The position numbers and the translations under genes are program-made. A stretch of 64,000 nt of DNA, from the NCBI RefSeq assembly GCF_030818255.1, contig NZ_JAUTAG010000001.1:3286001-3350000 (forward strand). The letters are read 5' to 3'. Below, one piece after another: positions 33,753 through 42,157 of the stretch (its first letter is position 1; each line of letters opens with the position of its first letter). This DNA is from Microbacterium sp. SORGH_AS_0969 (GTDB taxonomy: Bacteria; Actinomycetota; Actinomycetes; Actinomycetales; Microbacteriaceae). The notes under the pieces were generated by a model. It was not told the origin of the DNA and searched no databases. It saw nothing but the letters and a program-made list of their open reading frames with translations.

Positions 33753-34709
33753 ATGCACATCACCGCTTCGCACTCGGTCCCGATCGGCCGGCTGTACTTC
33801 GCCGCGCAGGCGCTCGCCGGCGCGGCATGGTGGGTCTGCGTCTTCGCCGTTCCCCTCGTGCGCACCGCGACCCTGGGCGACCTCGACCCCGCGCTCGTCG
33901 CGATGCTCGACGTCCCCCTGTTCGTCGTGGCATCCGCTCTCGCGGTCCTCCCCGGGCGCGCGGGCCGCATCGCCGCTCTCGTCGCGACCGCGTGGACGCT
34001 GCTCGTCACCGCGGCCCTCGCCGTATACGCCACCGTCACGGGTCTGGCCGGGTGGGGAGTGGTCGCGATGGTCGCCGCCGCCACGTGCTCGGTGCTCGCC
34101 CTGGCCCTGCTCTGGCTCGGCCGCGTTCCCACGAACTGGCTGCTCATCGGACCCTTCGCCTTCCGCCGAGCGCGCCCGCGCCGGACGCCGATCGCCCACG
34201 TCGTCGCCACGACCGCTCAGATCGTCGTGTTCTGGGGGCTGTTCCTCGTCGTGTTCCCCCTCGCGATCCAGCTCCTCGAGAAGCGGTGGGGTCTCGCAGC
34301 CCCCGTGCCCGCGTGGGTGACGCTGATCGGCGCGGGAGTGGTACTCGCCGCCAGCGCTCTCGGCCTCGCGTCGGCCGCCGCGATCACGGTGAAGGGCGAC
34401 GGAACACCGCTGCCGTCCGCGATGCCGAATCGTCTCGTGATCGCCGGCCCCTACCGGTGGGTGCGCAATCCGATGGCACTGGCGGGCATCGCTCAGGGCG
34501 TCGGTGTCGGGCTCATCCTGCAGTCGTGGCTCGTCGTGGTCTACGCTCTGGCGGGGTCCCTTGTCTGGAACTACGCCATCCGTCCTCACGAAGAGGCCGA
34601 CCTCGAGGCCAGCTTCGGTGACGACTACCGCCGTTACCGCGACGAAGTGCGCTGCTGGGTTCCCGGTCGTCGCCGGAACACGACGAAGGCCCCGCTCCCA
34701 CGGGCGTGA
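33753..34709 (+). CDS. Isoprenylcysteine/phospholipid methyltransferase-like membrane protein
   Basis: A 318-aa membrane protein with about seven helices in the first 230 residues (LYFAAQALAGAAWWVCVFAV, MVAAATCSVLALALLWLG, TAQIVVFWGLFLVVFPLAI). The C-terminal catalytic part reads NRLVIAGPYRWVRNPMALAG, then RPHEEADLEASFGDDYRRYR, the SAM/substrate signature of the ICMT/PEMT superfamily (GPYxxxRNPxxxG ... E..L...FG..Y..Y). It probably methylates a lipid or prenylated substrate. It starts 29 bp after the LysR gene on the same strand and ends inside the hairpin at 34684-34723. Confidence 0.85.
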   Translation: MHITASHSVPIGRLYFAAQALAGAAWWVCVFAVPLVRTATLGDLDPALVAMLDVPLFVVASALAVLPGRAGRIAALVATAWTLLVTAALAVYATVTGLAGWGVVAMVAAATCSVLALALLWLGRVPTNWLLIGPFAFRRARPRRTPIAHVVATTAQIVVFWGLFLVVFPLAIQLLEKRWGLAAPVPAWVTLIGAGVVLAASALGLASAAAITVKGDGTPLPSAMPNRLVIAGPYRWVRNPMALAGIAQGVGVGLILQSWLVVVYALAGSLVWNYAIRPHEEADLEASFGDDYRRYRDEVRCWVPGRRRNTTKAPLPRA

Positions 34710-34723
34710 GAACGGGACCTTCG
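34684..34723. terminator. Bidirectional hairpin between convergent genes
   Basis: CGAAGGCCCCG (34684-34694) pairs with CGGGACCTTCG (34713-34723), 10 of 11 bases. The left arm lies in the last codons of the methyltransferase and the right arm 8 bp before the stop of the convergent CNNM gene. Confidence 0.6.
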
Positions 34724-34730
34724 CGAGCCG

Positions 34731-35753
34731 CTACCGCGAGACGTCGGCGAGCTCGCCGGGTCCGGGCAGGATCTCGCGCAACAGGTCGTCGAGCGTGACG
34801 ACCCCCACGAGCCGGTCGCCGTCCACGACCGTGGCCAGCTGCACCCGCCCACGGCGCATCCGCGCCAGGGCGTCGTACGCCGAGGCCTCCGGCTCCAGCA
34901 CGAGCGGCTCTCGCGCGATGTCGAGAGCGGGGGTCGCGGGGTCGACTGTCAGAGTGTCGCGGACGTGCGCGACGCGCGACGACGCTCCCGAGCCGACGAG
35001 GATGCGCAGGTGCGTCGACGAGGCGGCGACGGTCTGGATGTCGGCGACGGTGGCATCCGTCGGCACGCTCGTGGGGGAGCGGTCCGTCCGGACGATGTCG
35101 CCCACCGTCAGGGTGCCGAGCGCGATCGCCTGCGCGATCGGCTCCGAGTACTGCTCCTCGAGCGTGCCGGCCTGGCGCGAATGCGCGACGAGCTCGCGGA
35201 TCGTGTCGGCGTCCTGACCGCCCGCGGCCGCCTTGTCGACCGGCTCGACACCCGACGCCTTCACCAGGCGGTTGGCGATGTGGTTGATCCACAGCAGGAA
35301 CGGTCGCAGCGGCCAGGTCAGCGCACGGGCCAGGATGCCGGTGGCCTTCGCCGCGGTCTCAGGATGCGCGATCGCCCACGACTTCGGAGCCATCTCGCCG
35401 ATCACGAGGTGAAGGAACGTGACGACGATCAACGCGAGCATGAACGCGATGATGTCGGCGAGAACGTAGGGAAGACCCCAGGCCTCGAACACCGGGGCGA
35501 GGGCGTAATCGATCGCGGGTTTTGTGATCGCGCCGAGGAGGAACGTGCACGCGGTGATTCCGAGCTGCGCGAACGCGAGCATCACGGTGAGCTCGTTGAC
35601 GCCGCGCAGCGCCGCACGGGCGGACGCGCTCGTGGCGGCTTCCTCCTCGAGGCGGTGGCGTCGGGCGGCGAGGAGCGCGAACTCCACGATCACGAAGAAC
35701 GCACTCGCGACGATGAGGAGCGTCGTGATGAGGGCGACCATCCAGCCGTTCAT
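34731..35753 (-). CDS. CNNM/CorC-family membrane protein, short form
   Basis: A 340-aa hemolysin-family (HlyC/CorC, DUF21) protein. Residues 1-140 hold the CNNM transmembrane domain (LIVASAFFVIVEFALLAARR, LTVMLAFAQLGITACTFLLG, HLVIGEMAPKSWAIAHPETA); residues about 190-335 form a CBS pair (TLTVGDIVRTDRSPTSVPTD, RVQLATVVDGDRLVGVVTLD). The CorC_HlyC C-terminal domain is absent, so it is shorter than its upstream partner. Members are linked to Mg2+ or Co2+ efflux. Its ATG overlaps the partner's stop by 4 nt; the pair probably forms a heteromer. Confidence 0.88.
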   Translation of the reverse strand: MNGWMVALITTLLIVASAFFVIVEFALLAARRHRLEEEAATSASARAALRGVNELTVMLAFAQLGITACTFLLGAITKPAIDYALAPVFEAWGLPYVLADIIAFMLALIVVTFLHLVIGEMAPKSWAIAHPETAAKATGILARALTWPLRPFLLWINHIANRLVKASGVEPVDKAAAGGQDADTIRELVAHSRQAGTLEEQYSEPIAQAIALGTLTVGDIVRTDRSPTSVPTDATVADIQTVAASSTHLRILVGSGASSRVAHVRDTLTVDPATPALDIAREPLVLEPEASAYDALARMRRGRVQLATVVDGDRLVGVVTLDDLLREILPGPGELADVSR

Positions 35754-37153
35754 CGGGCCACCTCCTCATCGACGGTCGGGGCTTCGTCGGCGGGCTCGGC
35801 ATCCCGGTCCACCTCGTGCAGACGCACCGCGAGCTGTGAGGGAACGTGCCGGTCGACCTCGATCACCTCGACCGTCAGCCAGCGTTCGATGTCGAGACCC
35901 TGAACCGTTTCGGAGGGCTTCTCGGGAAGGTCGACGCGCACCACCGCGCCGATCGTCGGGAGGTCGCCGTGGGTCTCGATGACGAGGCCCGCCGCGGTCT
36001 CGGCGTCGGTCTCGGCCAGGTCGAAGCCGATCACGCGCTCGAGCTCATCGAGGTGGAGGTCACCCGGAACGGTCCAGGCGTCGTCGCCCACGGCGGCGAC
36101 CTCGGAGGTCTCGACGTCGTGCTCGTCGGAGAGCTCGCCGATCACCTCTTCGGTGAGGTCCTCGATCGTCAGGATGCCGTCGAAGTTGCCGTACTCGTCA
36201 ACCACGCACGCGAGCTCGTTGCGGGTCTTGCGCATCCGATCGAGGGCGACGGGCAGCATCATCGAGGTCGGCAGGACGACCGCGGGCCGCATGACCGTCG
36301 ACACCGCGGCGTCGTCGGAGGGCTGCTCGCGCAGCAGATCGATCAGCTCGACGACACCGACGGGGGAGTCCTCGTCACCGATCACCGGATAACGCGTGTG
36401 ACCGGATGCCATGAGGGCGCGCACCTCGCCGACCGTCGTCTCGGGGGTCACCGAGTCGATCTGCGAGCGCGGGATCATGGCGTGCTCGACGTCACGCTGA
36501 GGGAAGTCGAGGATGCGGTCGATGATGATCGACAGATCGCCGGGGAGGTCGCCGCTCTGCCGGGACTCCTCGATGATCGCCTCGAGGTCGCGAGCGGTGG
36601 CGCTCTCGTCGACGTCCTCGAGAGGCTCAATGCGCAGCAGGCGCAGCAGCGCGTTCGCCGCGACGTCGAAGACGGTGATGAGCCAGCCGAAGAGCAGCAG
36701 GTAGATGCGGGTCGGCACGGCGAGGGCCCGGGCGAGCGGCTCCGGGCTCGCGATCGCGAGGTTCTTCGGGTAGAGCTCACCGAAGATCATCGTCACGATG
36801 GTCGCGAGCAGCAGAGCGCCGACCGTGCCGATGAGGACCGACACCGCGGGGTCGACGCCCACACCACCCAGCAGGGTGCCGAGCGATTCGCCGATCAACG
36901 GCTCGGCGACGTAGCCGATGAGCAGACCGGTCACCGTGATGCCCAACTGCGCGCCGGAGAGCATGAACGACGTGCGCTTCGTGATGGCGAGCACGCGCTT
37001 GGCCTGCGCGTCGCCCTTCTCCGCCAGCGCCGCCATGCGCGAACGGTCGACCGACATGTACGCGAACTCCTGCGCGACGAAGAAGCCGCAGGCGACGATG
37101 ATCGCCAGAGTCACGATGACGCCCAACAGAAGAGTCAGGACCGCAGCCAGCAT
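35750..37153 (-). CDS. CNNM/CorC-family membrane protein, long form
   Basis: A 467-aa protein: CNNM membrane domain at residues 1-190 (IIVACGFFVAQEFAYMSVDR, LSGAQLGITVTGLLIGYVAE, MIFGELYPKNLAIASPEPLA), CBS pair at about 215-335 (DVEHAMIPRSQIDSVTPETT, NELACVVDEYGNFDGILTIE) and a CorC_HlyC domain at about 350-430 (TVPGDLHLDELERVIGFDLA). Role in divalent metal efflux or homeostasis is expected from the family. The acidic C-terminal tail (DRDAEPADEAPTVDEE) is cytoplasmic. The message begins with a structured leader whose last hairpin overlaps the ribosome-binding site. Confidence 0.9.
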   Translation of the reverse strand: MLAAVLTLLLGVIVTLAIIVACGFFVAQEFAYMSVDRSRMAALAEKGDAQAKRVLAITKRTSFMLSGAQLGITVTGLLIGYVAEPLIGESLGTLLGGVGVDPAVSVLIGTVGALLLATIVTMIFGELYPKNLAIASPEPLARALAVPTRIYLLLFGWLITVFDVAANALLRLLRIEPLEDVDESATARDLEAIIEESRQSGDLPGDLSIIIDRILDFPQRDVEHAMIPRSQIDSVTPETTVGEVRALMASGHTRYPVIGDEDSPVGVVELIDLLREQPSDDAAVSTVMRPAVVLPTSMMLPVALDRMRKTRNELACVVDEYGNFDGILTIEDLTEEVIGELSDEHDVETSEVAAVGDDAWTVPGDLHLDELERVIGFDLAETDAETAAGLVIETHGDLPTIGAVVRVDLPEKPSETVQGLDIERWLTVEVIEVDRHVPSQLAVRLHEVDRDAEPADEAPTVDEEVAR

Positions 37154-37290
37154 CAGATTTCACCCCCTCTCGAAACGAGGGGGCTCGAAGATCGGCCCTC
37201 CTGGTCGGGGGAGGTTCGGTGATGGCTCACGGGGTTTCTCTCTCGTGGGTCGGTTGATCGAAGATCGTCCTCCACTGTATCGAGGCGACG
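37154..37290 (-). promoter_or_regulatory. Structured leader upstream of the CNNM pair
   Basis: On the minus strand the leader contains three successive stem-loops: CCCACGAG...CTC-type pairing near 37229-37250, CCTCC/GGAGG near 37196-37214, and CCCCCTC/GAGGGGG at 37163-37183. The last one places the GGGGGTGA ribosome-binding site in its 3' arm about 10 nt before the ATG. The motif GATCTTCGA occurs twice (near 37187 and 37257). It does not match the M-box or yybP-ykoY consensus I know. A metal-sensing role is inferred from the downstream genes. Confidence 0.4.
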
Positions 37291-37322
37291 ACACGCCCGG
37301 CTGGGGATTGACCGCGTAAAAC

Positions 37323-37351
37323 GGGGCCGGACCGCGGTGCGGTCCGGCCCC
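37323..37351 (-). terminator. Terminator of the ABC transporter operon
   Basis: GGGGCCGGACCGC (37323-37335) and GCGGTCCGGCCCC (37339-37351) form a perfect 13-bp stem with a 3-nt loop, 13 bp beyond the permease stop on the minus strand, followed there by GTTTTACG. Confidence 0.85.
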
Positions 37352-37364
37352 CTTTCCCGCGCGA

Positions 37365-38060
37365 TTACGGAGTCGCGCGACGCAGGGTGAGGAACGACGA
37401 GGACGCGAGCGCGGCGATCAGCACCAGCCCCCAGAGCGCCATCCCGAAGGCCCCGAGCGCGGCCCCACCCTCCAGCACGGCGGGCCACGAGCGGGTCAGC
37501 GTGACGAGCGCGATGAGCACGACCAGGAGGAGACCCGCGCCCACGAGGGTGACCGTGGTCACGAGGGCGCCGAAGCGCTTGAAGATGGTCGCTCCCCAGA
37601 ACCCGATGACGAAGAAGAACATCGCGACCGCGAAGAACGTCACTCCGGCAGCGAACGGCCCGGCCTCCCACAACCAGGGCATGTAGAAGAAGTACCCGTT
37701 CATCCCGTACCCATTGGTCGCCTGCTCGACGAGGCCACCCGCGACGAAGACGATCGAGAGCACGACAGCTGTGATCCCCGCTGTCAGCAGGGTCCCCGTG
37801 AAGAACTCACGACGCGTGACGCTCATCGCCTGGGAGAAGGGGAACGTGCGGGTCAGCGCCTGGGCGCCGACCACGCCGAAGTACCACAGTGGGGCCTGGG
37901 CGCCGCCGCTGATCTTGACGCCGTCGACCCCCGCCGCAGCGATGATCCCGTAGACCAGAAGGCTCAGACCCAGGGCTCCGAACAGGATGATCAACGGCAG
38001 CCAGAGGAACGTCTGACGGTTGATCAGCTGTAGGCGGACCACGTTCAGCGTGCGGTTCAT
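37365..38060 (-). CDS. ABC transporter permease (GntR-ABC operon)
   Basis: A 231-aa membrane protein with six hydrophobic segments, e.g. LPLIILFGALGLSLLVYGII, TGTLLTAGITAVVLSIVFVA, GVTFFAVAMFFFVIGFWGAT and LGAFGMALWGLVLIAALASS. No family-specific catalytic motif is expected. Its ATG overlaps the stop of the ATPase gene by 4 nt, so it is the membrane half of an ABC-2 type exporter. In YtrA-type operons such transporters respond to cell-wall antibiotics; the substrate here is not readable. Confidence 0.82.
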   Translation of the reverse strand: MNRTLNVVRLQLINRQTFLWLPLIILFGALGLSLLVYGIIAAAGVDGVKISGGAQAPLWYFGVVGAQALTRTFPFSQAMSVTRREFFTGTLLTAGITAVVLSIVFVAGGLVEQATNGYGMNGYFFYMPWLWEAGPFAAGVTFFAVAMFFFVIGFWGATIFKRFGALVTTVTLVGAGLLLVVLIALVTLTRSWPAVLEGGAALGAFGMALWGLVLIAALASSSFLTLRRATP

Positions 38061-38980
38061 CGCAGCGCTCCTTCCGGGAGGGCGGCGCCGACGGTCGCGG
38101 CGGCGCGTGGGCTGGTGCTCTGCGTGCGACGCACGATGAGTTGCTGCAGCGATACCGGGGCGACCTCGAGTCGCGCCTCGACGAGCGCCCGACGGTCCGC
38201 CGGGGTGAGCTCGCCGACGACGGTGACGGATGCCACGCCCCCGAGGCTCTCGCGATGGATGACCTCGCGCCCCAGGCAGAAGGCGTCCACGGCGATCGCG
38301 TCACCGACGATCGTCACGGCGCTGTGGCGCACGGCATCCGTGTCCTCGTCCATGACGATGCGTCCGCCGTCGAGGACGATGACCTTCTCGAGGAGATTGG
38401 CGACCTCGTCGATCAGGTGGCTCGACAGGATGATCGTGCGCGGATGCTCGGCGTAGTCCTCGAGGAGGCGGTCGTAGAAGATCTGTCGGGCGACCGCGTC
38501 GAGGCCGAGGTACGGCTCATCGAAGAACGTGATCTCCGAGCGGGAGGCGAGGCCGATGATGACGCCGACCGCGGAGAGCTGCCCGCGCGAGAGCTTCTTG
38601 ATCGTCCGTTTCAGCGGAAGCTGGAACTCCTCGACGAGACGGTCGGCGAAAGACTGATCCCAGTTCGGGAAGAACAGACGGGCGGCACGGAAAGCGTGGG
38701 CGGGCTGAGCGTCGTCGGGGTACTTCTGACTCTCACGGACGAAGCACATGCGCGAGAGCACGCGCGGATTCTCGTACGGGTCCTCGCCGAACACGCGAGC
38801 CTCGCCGCCGGACGCGAAGTTCTGCGCGGTGAGGATGGACATGAGCGTGGTCTTCCCGGCACCGTTGCGGCCGAGCAGACCGTAGATCGAGTCCTTCTCG
38901 ATCCGGAAGGACACGTCGTCGAGGGCGAGTCCGCCCCGGTAGCGCTTGGTGAGGCCCGTGGCCTCGATCACGGCGGTCAT
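38057..38980 (-). CDS. ABC transporter ATP-binding protein
   Basis: A 307-aa ATPase. Walker A is YGLLGRNGAGKTTLMSIL, the signature is KLSRGQLSAVGVIIGLA (LSRGQ), Walker B ITFFDEPYLGLDAVAR with the catalytic Glu, and the H-loop is IILSSHLIDEVANLLEK. The region beyond residue 215 is an extra beta-rich domain (AVTIVGDAIAVDAFCLGREV) seen in drug-export ATPases such as the BcrA/CcmA group. Coupled by 4-nt overlaps to the GntR gene upstream and the permease downstream, so all three are co-regulated. Confidence 0.9.
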   Translation of the reverse strand: MTAVIEATGLTKRYRGGLALDDVSFRIEKDSIYGLLGRNGAGKTTLMSILTAQNFASGGEARVFGEDPYENPRVLSRMCFVRESQKYPDDAQPAHAFRAARLFFPNWDQSFADRLVEEFQLPLKRTIKKLSRGQLSAVGVIIGLASRSEITFFDEPYLGLDAVARQIFYDRLLEDYAEHPRTIILSSHLIDEVANLLEKVIVLDGGRIVMDEDTDAVRHSAVTIVGDAIAVDAFCLGREVIHRESLGGVASVTVVGELTPADRRALVEARLEVAPVSLQQLIVRRTQSTSPRAAATVGAALPEGALR

Positions 38981-39378
38981 CGTGCGACTCCTTCGGTGCG
39001 GGGGGAGGGGGTGGGGGAGGCGAGCTGCGCACGCTCACGGATGAGATCGGCGAGGTCGTCCGGGCCCAGGCCGAGGGTGCGCGCTTCGGCGAGGAGCGGT
39101 TCGACGAAGCGATCGGCGAAGGCTGTCCGGCGCTCGCGGAGGAGGGTGTCACGCGCGCCGGAGGCGACGAACATGCCGATGCCTCGACGTTTGTAGAGGA
39201 CGCCCTTGTCGACGAGCATGGTGATTCCTTTCGCGGCGGTGGCGGGGTTGATGCGGTGGAACGCGGCGAGTTCGTTCATGGAGGGCGCACGAGTCTCTTC
39301 GGCGAGCGAGCCGTCGACGATGGAGTCTTCGACGCTCTCCGCGATCTGGAGAAACAGCGCCCTGCCGTCGTCGATCAT
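38977..39378 (-). CDS. GntR-family (YtrA-like) repressor
   Basis: A 133-aa regulator consisting almost entirely of the GntR winged HTH: RALFLQIAESVEDSIVDGSL, RAPSMNELAAFHRINPATAA, KGITMLVDKGVLYKRRGIGM, followed by a short helical dimerisation tail (RRTAFADRFVEPLLAEARTL). The short tail is diagnostic of the YtrA subfamily. First gene of a three-gene operon with an ABC exporter; it probably represses its own operon through the palindrome at 39401-39416, 23 bp before the ATG. Confidence 0.88.
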   Translation of the reverse strand: MIDDGRALFLQIAESVEDSIVDGSLAEETRAPSMNELAAFHRINPATAAKGITMLVDKGVLYKRRGIGMFVASGARDTLLRERRTAFADRFVEPLLAEARTLGLGPDDLADLIRERAQLASPTPSPRTEGVAR

Positions 39379-39400
39379 GCGATCTCCGTCCGTTGGTTCA

Positions 39401-39416
39401 TTACTTGACTAAGTAA
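39401..39416 (-). promoter_or_regulatory. GntR/YtrA operator
   Basis: TTACTTGACTAAGTAA is a perfect 6-4-6 inverted repeat 23 bp before the gntR start. A TTGACA -35 element reads on the minus strand at 39440-39445, so the palindrome covers the region just downstream of the -10, ideal for repression. Confidence 0.75.
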
Positions 39417-39561
39417 CCATGCAACGCGCTCCTGCGCCGTGTCAAGACCGGAGATACTTCGCGGCGTGAGATACTAAGCGGACCCCGCATTGCTGCGCTT
39501 CCCGGCGCGGTCCCGCCCCTTGCACCACAGGACGCTTCAGTGCGCCAGAAAAGGACCAGCC

Positions 39562-39888
39562 GTGGGACGCCTCATCTACCGCGATCGCGCATCGTTCGAC
39601 ATCGACGACCGCATCCTCGCCCACCTTCGCATCGTCATCATGAACAAGTTGCGCCGCAACGAGGGGTTCATGCTGCAGCTCCCCGTCAACGAGGGAGTCC
39701 GCCAGGCCAGCATCTGGGTGCACGCCTCGAACGCCCTCGTGCTGCAGTTCTACGGCGGCCGCGAGCCGTCGATCGACCGCGAACTCGTGGATCAGATGAT
39801 GCACGACGCCAGCAGCGCCGATGGGCTCACGCTCCTCTCGACGGGCCCGGTCATCGCCGCATCCCCGACGCCGCGCCTCGCGCGCTGA
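39562..39888 (+). CDS. DUF7882-like small protein
   Basis: A 108-aa soluble protein: GRLIYRDRASFDIDDRILAH, LRIVIMNKLRRNEGFMLQLP, ASIWVHASNALVLQFYGGRE and VDQMMHDASSADGLTLLSTG. This is a small family common in Microbacteriaceae that databases often label ATP-dependent DNA ligase, but no ligase motif (KxDG) is present, so I do not transfer that name. The GTG at 39562 follows GAAAAGGACC at good spacing. It is divergent from the gntR operon and convergent on the histidine kinase. Function unknown. Confidence 0.7.
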   Translation: MGRLIYRDRASFDIDDRILAHLRIVIMNKLRRNEGFMLQLPVNEGVRQASIWVHASNALVLQFYGGREPSIDRELVDQMMHDASSADGLTLLSTGPVIAASPTPRLAR

Positions 39889-39915
39889 CCGGCGCCGACC
39901 TGCTCCCGGGCCGAC

Positions 39916-41343
39916 TCAGCTCCGGCGCTCGCCGCGGGGGAGGGCGACGACGAAGCGCGCCCCTCCCTCGTTCGGCAGGCAGCGGACGTCGCCGCCGTGT
40001 GCACGCGCGATCCCCCGCGCAATGGGCAGGCCGAGACCCACGCCCGTCGAGGAACGCGCGGGATCCAACCGCACGAGTCGATCGAAGATGCGCTCGTGGT
40101 CGCCCTCGGCGACGCCGGGTCCGTCGTCGGTCACCGTCATGACGACCTCCTTCGCGCTCTCATCCAAGCCGACGCGCACCGATCCGCGGCCGCCCGTCGC
40201 ACGGGCGGCGTTCTCGATGAGGTTCGACAGCACCTGGCCGATGCGGTCGACGTCGACGGATGCCATGACGGCGGCATCCGGAACCGTCGCGCGCAGATCG
40301 AGGTGCGGGTAGAGCAGCGGCGCCCGCTCCGCCTCCGCCCGGACGAGGTCACGGAGGTCGACGTCGGCACGAGCGAGTTCGAGGCCCCGATCGACCCGGG
40401 CCATCATCAACAGGTCGTCGACGAGGCGCGAGGCGCGAGCGGCCTCCCGCGCAACCTGTGCGGCGAGCATCTCGCGATCGGGTCCGTCGAGGTCGGCCCG
40501 AACGAGGGTGTCGGCGGCAGCGCGGATGCCCGCGACCGGCGTCCGCAACTCGTGCGCCGCGTCCGAGAGGAAGGCACGCAATCGCCGTTCGGCGCCGCGC
40601 GCGGCCTCCTCGGCACCGACGACGTCGTCGAGCATGTCGTCGAGAGCGGTGGCCACGCGGCCGATCTCGGTGTCGGGCCGGGTGGGCCGCAGACGCCGGC
40701 CGCGCTCGCCCGCACCGATCGAGCGCGCGACCTCCGACACCTGGTCCAGCGGCCGGAGCGTCGCGCGCACGATGACGATCACCGCTCCAGCAGCGATGGC
40801 CAGAACGACGGCGGACGCGATCGCCATGATCCACCGGACCTGGACGAGGGTGTCCTCGATCCCGACCGCGGATGCCGTGAGCGTGATCGTGGACCCGTCG
40901 CTCAGGGTCGAGCTCAACGTGACGAGATCGTCGTCGCCGCCGATCGTCGAGGCGACGATCGTGACAGCCGACTCGCTCGCCGTCGGCTGGGGCGCCGATC
41001 GCGAGCCCGGTCCCGGTCCACCCGGCCCCGGCGGACCCTCGCGTAGTTGATCGGGACTGGGACCCGCGACGACCGATCCGCCCGTCGCGCTGTCGATACG
41101 CACGGCGAGGCCCTGATCCGACAGACGCTCGGCCAGATCGGTGTCATCGACGGTGCCGACGAGCGAGGCGGCGGCTGCCGCGCGGTCGCGCAGCCGCTCT
41201 TCGATCTGCCCCCGCAGGCGCGCACCCAGCGCGACATCGACGACGACCGAGAGCACGACGAGCAACACGGCGACCAGCGCGAGGACGGCGACGATCGTGC
41301 GGCGCCGGAGCGAACCCGACCGCAGGGCCGGCGAGGGCATCAT
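39916..41343 (-). CDS. Sensor histidine kinase
   Basis: A 475-aa membrane kinase. TM1 is in the first 40 residues (TIVAVLALVAVLLVVLSVVV); an extracytoplasmic sensor region with a Gly/Pro stretch (GPPGPGGPGPGSRSAPQPTA) spans about 40-165; TM2 is IMAIASAVVLAIAAGAVIVI, followed by HAMP (LRPLDQVSEVARSIGAGERG). The phospho-acceptor is in FLSDAAHELRTPVAGIRAAA; the ATP lid has NLIENAARA, VTDDGPGVAEGD and STGVGLGLPIARGIARAHGG. Its ATG overlaps the stop of the response regulator by 4 nt. Together they should sense an envelope signal and control the exported Pro-rich gene divergent from them. Confidence 0.92.
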   Translation of the reverse strand: MMPSPALRSGSLRRRTIVAVLALVAVLLVVLSVVVDVALGARLRGQIEERLRDRAAAAASLVGTVDDTDLAERLSDQGLAVRIDSATGGSVVAGPSPDQLREGPPGPGGPGPGSRSAPQPTASESAVTIVASTIGGDDDLVTLSSTLSDGSTITLTASAVGIEDTLVQVRWIMAIASAVVLAIAAGAVIVIVRATLRPLDQVSEVARSIGAGERGRRLRPTRPDTEIGRVATALDDMLDDVVGAEEAARGAERRLRAFLSDAAHELRTPVAGIRAAADTLVRADLDGPDREMLAAQVAREAARASRLVDDLLMMARVDRGLELARADVDLRDLVRAEAERAPLLYPHLDLRATVPDAAVMASVDVDRIGQVLSNLIENAARATGGRGSVRVGLDESAKEVVMTVTDDGPGVAEGDHERIFDRLVRLDPARSSTGVGLGLPIARGIARAHGGDVRCLPNEGGARFVVALPRGERRS

Positions 41344-42014
41344 GGCGTGACGCTCAATCGGTAGCCCAGACCCCGGACGGTGTGGATGAGACGCGGTCCG
41401 CGCGTCTCCATCTTGCGTCGCAGAGCGCTGAGGTGCACCTCGACGAGGTTCGGGTCGTAGTCGTCGTACCCCCACACCTGGGTGAGGATCTGCCCCTTCG
41501 ACAGGGTGCGGCCGCGGCTCTCCGCGAACAACTGCAGCAGGCGGAACTCGGTCGCCGTGAGATCGAGCGCCCCACCGGCGCGGTGGGCGATCGCCGCGTC
41601 CGGGTCGACGACCAGATCCCCGACCGCGATGGTCTGGGGAAGGCGCCCCCGACGGCGCAGCACCGCACCCACGCGCGCCACGAGCTCGGCCACGGTGAAC
41701 GGCTTGGTCACGTAGTCGTCCGCGCCCTCGGCGAAGCCCCGCAGGCGATCGTCGACTTCGTCGCGCGCCGTGAGCATGATCACGGCGGTGTCGCCCTCCG
41801 TGCGGATCACGGGAAGCAACCGGATGCCGGCAGGCCCCGGCATCATCCAGTCCAGCACCACGAGGTCGGGGCGGAAGGCGCGCAGACGCACCGTCAGATA
41901 GCCGCCGTCGGGTGCTCCCTCCGCGACGAAGCCCTCCGCGCGCAGCGCGGTGACGACGCTGATGCGGATGGTCTCGTCGTCGTCGAGCACGAGGACGCGG
42001 GCAGGGGTGGGCAC
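41340..42014 (-). CDS. OmpR-family response regulator
   Basis: A 224-aa two-domain regulator. The receiver has the acidic pocket VLVLDDDETIRIS, the phospho-Asp in RPDLVVLDWMMPGPAGIRLL, and the switch Lys in YVTKPFTVAELVARV. The C-terminal winged HTH reads LDLTATEFRLLQLFAESRGR and VEVHLSALRRKMETRGPRLI plus TVRGLGYRLS. GTG start at 42014. It lies upstream of and overlaps the kinase gene. Direct repeats of GCTTCAG 11 bp apart in the upstream gap look like its own binding site. Confidence 0.93.
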   Translation of the reverse strand: MPTPARVLVLDDDETIRISVVTALRAEGFVAEGAPDGGYLTVRLRAFRPDLVVLDWMMPGPAGIRLLPVIRTEGDTAVIMLTARDEVDDRLRGFAEGADDYVTKPFTVAELVARVGAVLRRRGRLPQTIAVGDLVVDPDAAIAHRAGGALDLTATEFRLLQLFAESRGRTLSKGQILTQVWGYDDYDPNLVEVHLSALRRKMETRGPRLIHTVRGLGYRLSVTP

Positions 42015-42057
42015 CTCGTCACGGTACGACCGCGCCCTGTGCGCTTCTTATGCGTCG

Positions 42058-42080
42058 GCTATGGCATCCAGTGCCATAGC
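42058..42080. promoter_or_regulatory. Perfect 9-bp inverted repeat, divergent promoter region
   Basis: GCTATGGCA and TGCCATAGC flank a 5-nt spacer TCCAG. It lies 44 bp upstream of the response regulator start and 78 bp before the Pro-rich gene. No T-run follows, so an operator is as likely as a hairpin. Confidence 0.5.
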
Positions 42081-42082
42081 AA

Positions 42083-42100
42083 GCTTCAGGTTCGCTTCAG
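42083..42100 (+). promoter_or_regulatory. OmpR-type direct repeats
   Basis: GCTTCAG occurs at 42083-42089 and 42094-42100, exactly one helical turn (11 bp) apart, the arrangement bound by dimers of OmpR-family regulators. It is 58 bp before the Pro-rich gene start. Confidence 0.6.
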
Positions 42101-42157
42101 TCCTGCCTCCAAGGCTGGGCTTACCGCCGGGAATCCTCCGGCCCAGGAAGGAACATC

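Noticed and set aside
37154..37290. M-box (Mg2+) or yybP-ykoY (Mn2+) riboswitch
   Set aside because: Characteristic conserved stretches of these RNAs are absent; kept only as an unnamed structured leader.
39562..39888. Calling the 108-aa protein an ATP-dependent DNA ligase
   Set aside because: Too short and lacks the adenylation motif KxDG; the label is a database habit for this family.
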